From Methanobacteriota archaeon (GTDB lineage: Archaea; Thermoplasmatota; Poseidoniia; Poseidoniales; Thalassarchaeaceae), in contig NYXO01000026.1 in the NCBI GenBank assembly GCA_002685415.1, forward strand, positions 9,609 to 20,679: a DNA stretch of 11,071 bases, given 5' to 3'. The position numbers and the translations under genes are program-made. This document shows, in pieces, positions 5,861 through 11,071 of the stretch. How positions within the stretch are numbered: the stretch's first letter is position 1; the number at the start of each line of letters is the position of its first letter. The notes under the pieces were generated by a model. It was not told where the DNA came from, made no database searches, and saw only the letters and a program-made list of their open reading frames with translations.

Positions 5861-7324
5861 ATGGCGAGCGACTCTATACCGGAAGCACTGACCTTCGACG
5901 ATGTACTCTTATTGCCCGCTGAATCAGAAGTTCTTCCGGCAGAAGTTGACCTTAAAACGAGGCTAACTTCGTCTATTTCTCTACACGTTCCAATTATCTC
6001 AGCAGCAATGGATACAGTTACTGAATCGCGCATGGCTATTGCTATGGCACAAGCCGGAGGAATCGGTGTAATCCATCGAAATATGACAATTGAGGAGCAA
6101 GCTGCCAAGGTCAATTCTGTAAAGCGGTTTGAGTCTGGATTAGTCCTAGATCCAGTGATGATTAGTCCGAACACGACAATTGGCGAAATGCGGGCCTTGA
6201 AGGATAGGTATGGATTCTCTGGACTACCGGTCATAGATGATGATGAGAACCTTGTTGGAATAATCACCAATCGTGATATCCGATTTGTATCGGATGATAG
6301 TATCCTAGTATCTGAAATGATGACAACTGAATTGGTAACCGTTCCAGAACATGTCGACCCAGAGGTTGCAAAGAAACTGCTTCATCAGCATAGAATTGAG
6401 AAACTCTTGGTTGTCGATGAAGATGGTAAATGTGCTGGAATGATGACTGTCCGAGATATCCAGCGTAGCCGTGATAATCCACATTCATGCAAGGATAAAC
6501 ATGGTCGGCTTCGAGTTGCTGCAGCTACTGGAACAGGGGAGAAAGGAATCGAGAGAGCCTTAGCTCTGTTCGAGGCAGGTGCAGATGCTGTAGTAGTCGA
6601 TACAGCACATGGGCATTCTCATGGAGTACTACATACCGTTCGTCAGATACGAGAAGCAGCAGGCCCTGAAGCACAAATCATCGCTGGAAACGTCGCAACC
6701 GGCGCCGCTGCCGACGCTCTAATTGCAGCAGGTGCTAATGCAGTCAAGGTTGGAATAGGTCCTGGCTCAATCTGTACAACAAGAATCGTCTCAGGAGTAG
6801 GTGTTCCTCAACTTACAGCAGTTCAATCTGTAGTTGCAGTTTGTAAGAAAGCCAACATCCCGGTAATCGCTGATGGTGGAATCAAATTCAGCGGCGATAT
6901 CGCAAAGGCGATTGCTGCTGGCGCTGATTGTGTAATGGTTGGAAGCGTTCTTGCAGGAACCGATGAAGCCCCAGGTGAAGTAATCCTCTACCAAGGTCGA
7001 TCCTACAAGGTCTACAGAGGCATGGGAAGCGTTGGAGCAATGAGCAAGGGTGCACATGAGAGATATTTCCAATCTGAACAAGGAGATACACGAAAATATG
7101 TTCCAGAGGGCATCGAAGGTAGGGTTCCTGCTCGAGGGCCAGTAGAGCACGTCTTACACCAATTGATTGGCGGACTACGCTCTTCGATGGGCTACACAGG
7201 CAATGGGGACATCGATGCAATGCGTGAGAATTGCCAATTTGTCAAGATAACTAATGCTGGACTTTCAGAATCCCACGTTCATGATGTTGAGATTACCCGT
7301 GAAGCACCCAACTATCGCCGTTGA
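5861..7324 (+). CDS. guaB: Inosine-5'-monophosphate dehydrogenase
   Basis: IMPDH oxidises IMP to XMP with NAD+, the committed step of GMP synthesis in the cytoplasm, as a tetramer or octamer. The 487-residue protein has the usual length and layout. The N-terminal barrel begins [15 protein letters not shown], two CBS domains fill about residues 95-205, and the catalytic loop is [11 protein letters not shown] with the nucleophile C305. NAD/IMP-binding blocks [10 protein letters not shown] and GTDEAPGE, the RYF flap motif at R401-Y402, and the GIEGRVP segment are all present. The ATG at 5861 matches the family start; a TTG at 5831 would add ten unconserved residues. No strong Shine-Dalgarno precedes it. 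With intact CBS domains, allosteric control by purine nucleotides is likely. It stands alone, convergent with the lipoprotein gene 2 nt beyond its stop. Confidence 0.97.
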   Translation: MASDSIPEALTFDDVLLLPAESEVLPAEVDLKTRLTSSISLHVPIISAAMDTVTESRMAIAMAQAGGIGVIHRNMTIEEQAAKVNSVKRFESGLVLDPVMISPNTTIGEMRALKDRYGFSGLPVIDDDENLVGIITNRDIRFVSDDSILVSEMMTTELVTVPEHVDPEVAKKLLHQHRIEKLLVVDEDGKCAGMMTVRDIQRSRDNPHSCKDKHGRLRVAAATGTGEKGIERALALFEAGADAVVVDTAHGHSHGVLHTVRQIREAAGPEAQIIAGNVATGAAADALIAAGANAVKVGIGPGSICTTRIVSGVGVPQLTAVQSVVAVCKKANIPVIADGGIKFSGDIAKAIAAGADCVMVGSVLAGTDEAPGEVILYQGRSYKVYRGMGSVGAMSKGAHERYFQSEQGDTRKYVPEGIEGRVPARGPVEHVLHQLIGGLRSSMGYTGNGDIDAMRENCQFVKITNAGLSESHVHDVEITREAPNYRR

Positions 7325-7326
7325 AA

Positions 7327-8799
7327 TCACATGAATTCAGCAAGATCTCCAACCGCTTCGTAGAGACTTGGGCCGGAATTTAGGAAGTAAACAGAACCCA
7401 GTCTATCTCGAGAATCCTCGGATGTGGAATTATTTCCATCAGCGCATGCTCCTGTGCAGCCATCTGCGAATGCAACATACACTCTTCCGTCTAAATCGAT
7501 GTGTAAATCATTGAAGTCCAAGAGATTGCGGTTAGATCCACCATAGTCTCTGCAATCTCCGCTATTGAGACAGATCGAGCCCATTTGGACAGGGTCGTCA
7601 GTAACTCGCATAGTATGGAAAACTGGCTCGTCATCCAGCGCATTCAATGAGTAGGTAATGTAGAGATGATAGGTCGTATTGTGCGGGGCATAATGCGCAT
7701 TTCCATCCCATGGATTACCGTCAATGTTTGAGGTGTTCAATAGGTCTACATCTTCGCTTCCAAGATAAGTGATGGCGATTCTTCCAGGGTCGCCAGCATC
7801 GATATGAGGGAATACCGATGAAATTACACCCGCCGGACTAATTCTGATACTATTTTCTTCCCATGAATTTCCTGAATCTGTACTTCGAGACATGTATACT
7901 CCTTGATCCGCTCCAGTCCAGATGTGATAGGCATTTGATTCGCTGTCAGTACCGACTTCGGAGTTCTTTCTTGGGTAAGGTGTTCCCACATCCAAACCCA
8001 TTGTTCTTTCAGACCAAGTTAATCCGTTGTCTTTTGATAAAATGACAGTTGGTGTTTCAACTCTCGGTGGGACGTAAACAGTTCCATCTGGAGCCGAAGT
8101 TATCGCTCCATGTAGGCCTCCGTTACTAGTTGCCATGCCTAATATTTGTCCTCCTACTTCGAATGTAGCACCTCCGTTGAATGAGGTATAGCAAAATATC
8201 CCTGCAATTTTATTGTAACAGAAATATGTTGCAGTTTCCCATGCAGCAGGGTTACTATTTGCAACTGCACCATATCCATCACTCGTCCAAGGACCAGTCC
8301 CTAATTTGATGTGGTCATTTAGTGGAATAGGGCCTGAATCATGGGGGTTTCCAAGCCATGTTTCCCCGTCATCATCTGACCATGCAATCCAAGTTGTCAG
8401 AAGTCCAACCATTTGCACATTGTAGACTCTATCGGTGATTGGGTCGACCCATCCCCAAGGATCTGAAGTTGATGGGTGAGATGCAATATCATCTACTATT
8501 TCCCAAGAATCTCCATGGTCACATGAACGCATCACTTTCTCAAAGGCAATGAAGAACATACAGCCGCTAGATGTAATCCCGATACTTGGTTCAGCGCCTT
8601 GTTCACCTACGTTTGAGAAAGTGAAATTCAGCGGTAATGGTGGAAGATCGATATTCTGACCATCTGGGCCAGTGACCCAAAACCGGACCTCTTTTACTGG
8701 TTCAGGTTCAGGTTCCATAGAGGACTCACTACTGAATATACAACCTGATAGAGAGGCTCCTATCATCAGCAGAACCAGCAAGCTAGCCTTGGTGCGCAT
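7327..8799 (-). CDS. Secreted lipoprotein with Asp-box (BNR/sialidase-type) beta-propeller
   Basis: From the ATG at 8799 the 490-residue protein has a classic lipoprotein signal: basic MRTK, a hydrophobic core, and lipobox LSGC with C20 as the probable lipidated residue, followed by an acidic linker with an EPEPEP run. The body contains five Asp-box-like turns: SCDHGDSW (92-99), SDDDGETW (141-148), SFNGGATF (206-213, degenerate), SKDNGLTW (255-262) and STDSGNSW (306-313). These support a sialidase-like six- or seven-bladed propeller. I see no clear arginine triad proving sialidase activity, so glycan binding or another role is equally possible. Cysteines near the C-terminus (C410, C416, C448, C452) could form disulfides outside the cell. 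An upstream in-frame TTG/ATG extension to 8889 would place 30 residues before the signal peptide and is rejected. There is no Shine-Dalgarno. Confidence 0.85.
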   Translation of the reverse strand: MRTKASLLVLLMIGASLSGCIFSSESSMEPEPEPVKEVRFWVTGPDGQNIDLPPLPLNFTFSNVGEQGAEPSIGITSSGCMFFIAFEKVMRSCDHGDSWEIVDDIASHPSTSDPWGWVDPITDRVYNVQMVGLLTTWIAWSDDDGETWLGNPHDSGPIPLNDHIKLGTGPWTSDGYGAVANSNPAAWETATYFCYNKIAGIFCYTSFNGGATFEVGGQILGMATSNGGLHGAITSAPDGTVYVPPRVETPTVILSKDNGLTWSERTMGLDVGTPYPRKNSEVGTDSESNAYHIWTGADQGVYMSRSTDSGNSWEENSIRISPAGVISSVFPHIDAGDPGRIAITYLGSEDVDLLNTSNIDGNPWDGNAHYAPHNTTYHLYITYSLNALDDEPVFHTMRVTDDPVQMGSICLNSGDCRDYGGSNRNLLDFNDLHIDLDGRVYVAFADGCTGACADGNNSTSEDSRDRLGSVYFLNSGPSLYEAVGDLAEFM

Positions 8800-8823
8800 G
8801 GGCGTGGGGCTTTTGCGATTACA

Positions 8824-8831
8824 GATTATCT
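8824..8831 (-). promoter_or_regulatory. Candidate TATA box of the lipoprotein gene
   Basis: The minus strand reads AGATAATC centred about 28 nt before the lipoprotein ATG at 8799, which has no ribosome-binding site. This fits a leaderless archaeal transcript and supports the 8799 start over upstream ones. Positional inference only. Confidence 0.3.
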
Positions 8832-8866
8832 TACCCTTCTCAAGATTAATGCTTGGTGATGGGAAT

Positions 8867-8875
8867 AACTTATTC
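8867..8875 (+). promoter_or_regulatory. Candidate TATA box of the small-protein/msrA/AlkB-like operon
   Basis: AACTTATTC is centred about 28 nt before the ATG at 8899, the spacing expected for leaderless transcription. It shares ACTTATTCA with the candidate guaB promoter. It would drive the small membrane-protein gene and possibly the two genes after it. Confidence 0.35.
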
Positions 8876-8898
8876 ATGACCCCTAGCAAACAAGGTGT

Positions 8899-9075
8899 AT
8901 GAAGTCAGCCCTAGCGAGATTATCTTCGATGCCAAGGAAAGGTGAATTTTGGCAGTGGTGGGGAGGAATTACTCTAGCAGAAAAGATTCTCTTTGGATTG
9001 TGGGCAACCGTCGAATTAGTCACTTTACTATTCATGCTTCTAATTGGATTGGATACCCTCGGAATTTTACCTTGA
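8899..9075 (+). CDS. Small single-span membrane protein, 58 residues, unidentified
   Basis: An ATG-initiated frame of 58 codons ends with TGA at 9075. The N-terminal part is basic and tryptophan-rich (RKGEFWQWWGG, 13-23). It is followed by a hydrophobic stretch from about 33 to 57 (FGLWATVELVTLLFMLLIGL and on), one probable transmembrane helix with the positive N-terminus inside. A later ATG at 8929 would give 48 residues and keep the same layout. GGTG sits only 1 nt before the 8899 ATG, too close for normal use, but a TATA-like box 28 nt upstream suits leaderless translation. The gene begins right after the divergent lipoprotein promoter and ends 42 nt before msrA in the same direction. I recognise no family. 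The opposite-strand frame covering the same region looks like a shadow. Confidence 0.55.
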   Translation: MKSALARLSSMPRKGEFWQWWGGITLAEKILFGLWATVELVTLLFMLLIGLDTLGILP

Positions 9076-9117
9076 GCCAGCAGAGTCCTGAAAACCGCGA
9101 GCCCATCCCCCTTCATC

Positions 9118-9642
9118 ATGGCTGAGCAGATAGTCCTTGGCGGAGGCTGCTTTTGGTGTGTGGAAGGTGCAATGCTAGGTCTTCGAGGAGTTACAGAAGT
9201 AGTCCCAGGATATTCAGGCGGTCATATCGATGACCCAACCTATGAGCAAGTTTGCGGAAAACGTACAGGACATGCTGAGGTAGTCAGAGTTACATTCGAC
9301 CCAGAAATTATTCCTCAAAGAATACTTCTCGAGGTTTTCTTTACCGTACATGACCCCACTCAATTGAATCGTCAAGGCAATGACATAGGTCCACATTATC
9401 GTAGTTGTGTATTTTATTCGAACGAAGAACAGCGTATGGACGTTGAACATGTAATAGAATATGTACAACAAAATTACGTTGATGACATAGTGACAGAAGT
9501 AAGTCCATTGGATAAGTTTTGGATTGCAGAAAATTACCATCATGACTACTTCGCAAACAACCCACAAAATCCGTATTGTCAAGCAGTGGTTTCACCGAAA
9601 ATCGCTAAGACAAGAGCCAAGCACGCGCAATTGTATGAGTGA
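9118..9642 (+). CDS. msrA: Peptide-methionine (S)-S-oxide reductase MsrA
   Basis: MsrA reduces the S-epimer of methionine sulfoxide in proteins and free methionine, normally recycled by thioredoxin. The 174-residue product has the catalytic GCFWCVE motif at 10-16 with nucleophile C11. Family blocks VVPGYSGG (28-35), TGHAEVV (50-56), HDPTQLNRQGND (78-89), GPHYRS and YHHDYF are also present. C154 in NPYC near the C-terminus and C14 are candidate resolving residues. Length is typical of a single-domain MsrA; no MsrB is fused or adjacent. The ATG at 9118 has no clear ribosome site, so it is probably translated from an operon started at the small membrane gene or from its own leaderless transcript. 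Its last codons overlap the AlkB-like gene by 8 nt, which suggests coupled translation. Confidence 0.96.
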   Translation: MAEQIVLGGGCFWCVEGAMLGLRGVTEVVPGYSGGHIDDPTYEQVCGKRTGHAEVVRVTFDPEIIPQRILLEVFFTVHDPTQLNRQGNDIGPHYRSCVFYSNEEQRMDVEHVIEYVQQNYVDDIVTEVSPLDKFWIAENYHHDYFANNPQNPYCQAVVSPKIAKTRAKHAQLYE

Positions 9643-10705
9643 GACCTCAGTGGCTAGTCAGAACATAGAAGTCGAACTAAAACCAGAACCTTGGGTAGTC
9701 CATCTGCTTGGTTTGATTACCCCAATCCTCGCCATTTCTGGTAATATTTTAGGTGTGGTTGAGAACCAAGCGTACGTGGCTATGGGAGTAGTCTTTGTTT
9801 GGGGAATTGCACCTATACTTGATATCGTCATGGGCGAATCTAAGGTTGCACGACCTCCGAGAGAATCAGGGACCCCTTTTGAAATCCTCCTGTGGGTTCA
9901 TGGAATTTTACAGCTAGTAGTCGTTGCCACATTTTTCGTCTTCGCTGCCAACGAGGGATTGACTTGGTGGCTTGTTGTAGGAGCTCTATCCTCCGGCCTA
10001 AGCGCCTCTGCCTCAGCCATAGTTACCGCTCACGAACTCGGCCACAAGAAAAGAGGGAGTCCGGGATGGAGACTCGCCAGAGTTCTGCTATTTTCTGTCC
10101 ACTACACTCACTTTACCTACGAGCACAATCATGTTCATCACAAGTGGGTAAGCACAGCCAAGGACTCCGCCAGTGCAGAGGCTCATCAGGGTTTGTGGTC
10201 ATTCTGGATGAGTACCATACCAGGTCAGTTTTTCTCATCTGCTAGTGTACACAATAAGAAGGGTAAGACTGGAATTAGTAACCCTACTTATCGCGGTCTT
10301 TTGCTACAAATGGTTACTCTGTTTGCAATAGCATTTCTTCCCGGTATGCTTGAGTATTTTGATGGTATTCCAGTTGCTGTAGGATGGCTTGTGATGTCTG
10401 GAATTGCAATTCTAACTCTAGAGTACGTGAATTACATTCGTCATTGGGGACTTAGAAGATCTGAGGACGAGAGATTTGCAAAGGAGCACTCATGGAATAC
10501 AGAGGCTAGGTGGTCTAGGTGGAGTCTGCTAGAGTTGACCCGACATTCCGACCACCATCTAAGAGCAAGTGTCCCCTTCTGGAAGCTAAGGCCTTACGAA
10601 GGTACTCCAGAGTTAAGATGGGGTTACTATGCGTCATGGTGGCCATGCTTAGTACCTCCAATATGGAAGAGGGCGATGGCCAGTAGACTCCCTGATAACC
10701 AGTAG
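9635..10705 (+). CDS. AlkB-family integral-membrane di-iron hydroxylase (alkane 1-monooxygenase-like)
   Basis: The 356-residue protein belongs to the AlkB branch of membrane di-iron oxygenases, which hydroxylate terminal carbons of alkanes or related substrates with O2 and electrons from rubredoxin. All nine histidine ligands known from AlkB are in place: HELGHK (H133, H137), EHNHVHH (H164, H168, H169), NYIRHWGL (H270) and RHSDHH (H304, H307, H308). About six hydrophobic spans (near 20-42, 46-66, 84-104, 110-130, 222-240, 246-262) fit the family topology. Differences from typical AlkB are HWG in place of HYG, arginine in place of the usual glutamate before H270, and an extra histidine (H166). 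Substrate is therefore uncertain; fatty-acyl, lipid or aromatic-methyl hydroxylation are alternatives. The ATG at 9635 overlaps the msrA stop by 8 nt (ATGAGTGA); the frame extends upstream only within msrA. No rubredoxin gene is in view. Confidence 0.88.
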   Translation: MSETSVASQNIEVELKPEPWVVHLLGLITPILAISGNILGVVENQAYVAMGVVFVWGIAPILDIVMGESKVARPPRESGTPFEILLWVHGILQLVVVATFFVFAANEGLTWWLVVGALSSGLSASASAIVTAHELGHKKRGSPGWRLARVLLFSVHYTHFTYEHNHVHHKWVSTAKDSASAEAHQGLWSFWMSTIPGQFFSSASVHNKKGKTGISNPTYRGLLLQMVTLFAIAFLPGMLEYFDGIPVAVGWLVMSGIAILTLEYVNYIRHWGLRRSEDERFAKEHSWNTEARWSRWSLLELTRHSDHHLRASVPFWKLRPYEGTPELRWGYYASWWPCLVPPIWKRAMASRLPDNQ

Positions 10706-10760
10706 GTAAACGCAATAATCGAGCGCAATTCTCAAGAGCACTTCGAATCGGATACATCCG

Positions 10761-11071
10761 ATGGTTCCCGATTCGGTGGAAGCGACATCAGTCTCAACCA
10801 CCTCTGCACTTATCCACACAGGACTTCTAAGTGTAGGACTAAGTAATCTGTTTTGGAAGGGTAGTGAATTGAACGCTGACGATAATCCTGAGACTCTTCT
10901 ACTTGTGGCAATGGCTCTATTTTGCATTGCGATTCCTTTCCAAGGACTCTACATTCTTCTCAGTAGAATGATTCGTGAATACCCAAGTCAGGTCTTGGTT
11001 CCTTCATCAGTAATTCTTCTAGCATCTCGTTGTGAGATCGTAAGCTACGCTTGTGGTATCACAGGATTTTG
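10761..11071 (+). CDS. Unidentified membrane protein, N-terminal part (runs off window end)
   Basis: An ATG at 10761 opens a frame that stays open to the end of the window (103 complete codons); the nearest in-frame upstream stop is at 10716, with no other start between. The product has an unremarkable polar N-terminus (MVPDSVEATSVST), then probable membrane helices at about 45-69 (TLLLVAMALFCIAIPFQGLYILL) and 77-102 (QVLVPSSVILLASRCEI and on). Codon usage and hydrophobic pattern support a real gene. I do not recognise the family. It lies 55 nt after the AlkB-like gene in the same direction and may be an independent unit: AATAATC at 10714-10720 could be its promoter. No Shine-Dalgarno is visible. 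Confidence 0.6.
   Translation, partial: MVPDSVEATSVSTTSALIHTGLLSVGLSNLFWKGSELNADDNPETLLLVAMALFCIAIPFQGLYILLSRMIREYPSQVLVPSSVILLASRCEIVSYACGITGF

Noticed and set aside
5821..6270. A 149-codon open frame on the minus strand inside guaB
   Set aside because: It is entirely antisense to the conserved N-terminal part of IMP dehydrogenase and has a serine- and isoleucine-rich composition typical of a shadow frame, with no motif.
8800..8889. Possible 30-residue N-terminal extension of the lipoprotein gene
   Set aside because: It would bury the signal peptide and lipobox inside the protein. The ATG at 8799 gives a standard basic start followed by the hydrophobic core.
8883..9119. A 78-codon minus-strand frame between the lipoprotein gene and msrA
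   Set aside because: Composition is unstructured, and the plus-strand 58-codon frame over the same bases has a coherent membrane-protein pattern and a plausible promoter.
9524..9634. Possible 37-residue N-terminal extension of the AlkB-like protein
   Set aside because: It lies wholly within msrA in another frame and has no hydroxylase-like sequence; the ATG at 9635 overlapping the msrA stop is the normal operon arrangement.
1..11071. Search by eye for tRNA or rRNA genes, CRISPR repeats, insertion sequences and prophage or defence genes
   Set aside because: Coding sequences fill nearly the whole window. The remaining gaps are under 140 bases and show no cloverleaf, regular spacer-repeat pattern, transposase or integrase motif.

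Overview
The window looks like a chromosomal segment of an archaeon, most likely a marine planktonic euryarchaeon of the Marine Group II (Poseidoniales) type. The domain assignment rests mainly on the 4-demethylwyosine synthase gene (taw1), a tRNA-modification enzyme of Archaea and eukaryotes, and on TATA-like AT-rich boxes about 25-28 nt before several start codons that have little or no Shine-Dalgarno sequence. The lineage is an inference from the mixture of genes, compact spacing and a lipobox-bearing beta-propeller protein; no rRNA or other marker gene is present to confirm it.

Layout. (1) 1-259: the 3' end of an unidentified plus-strand gene, ending in a near-perfect hairpin between two convergent genes. 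(2) 268-1445, minus: a SprT-like zinc metalloprotease followed by a SAM-dependent methyltransferase, with overlapping reading frames. (3) 1517-2272, plus: a divergent nitroreductase-family flavoprotein. (4) 2266-3629, minus: taw1 and a small uncharacterised protein 14 nt behind it. (5) 3794-4378, plus: a LURP-one/scramblase-like (Tubby C-terminal fold) protein. (6) 4388-5744, minus: a tight three-gene operon of a retropepsin-like 'ATP-dependent zinc protease' family protein, a soluble YbjQ-family protein and a membrane-anchored, divergent YbjQ paralogue. (7) 5861-7324, plus: IMP dehydrogenase with its CBS pair (guaB). (8) 7327-8799, minus: a secreted lipoprotein with Asp-box (BNR/sialidase-type) beta-propeller repeats. 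(9) 8899-10705, plus: a 58-residue single-span membrane protein, methionine sulfoxide reductase A, and an integral-membrane di-iron hydroxylase of the AlkB family overlapping msrA by 8 nt. (10) 10761 to the end: the N-terminal part of an unidentified membrane protein.

Gene density is very high, with no gene-free stretch over 300 bases. I saw no tRNA or rRNA gene, insertion sequence, CRISPR array or prophage gene. The contents are mostly housekeeping (guaB, taw1, msrA) mixed with poorly characterised small operons. I do not see a clear-cut new defence or mobile system. The best candidates for undescribed biology are the retropepsin-YbjQ-membrane-YbjQ operon, the small membrane protein/MsrA/AlkB-like cluster, and the SprT-methyltransferase pair.
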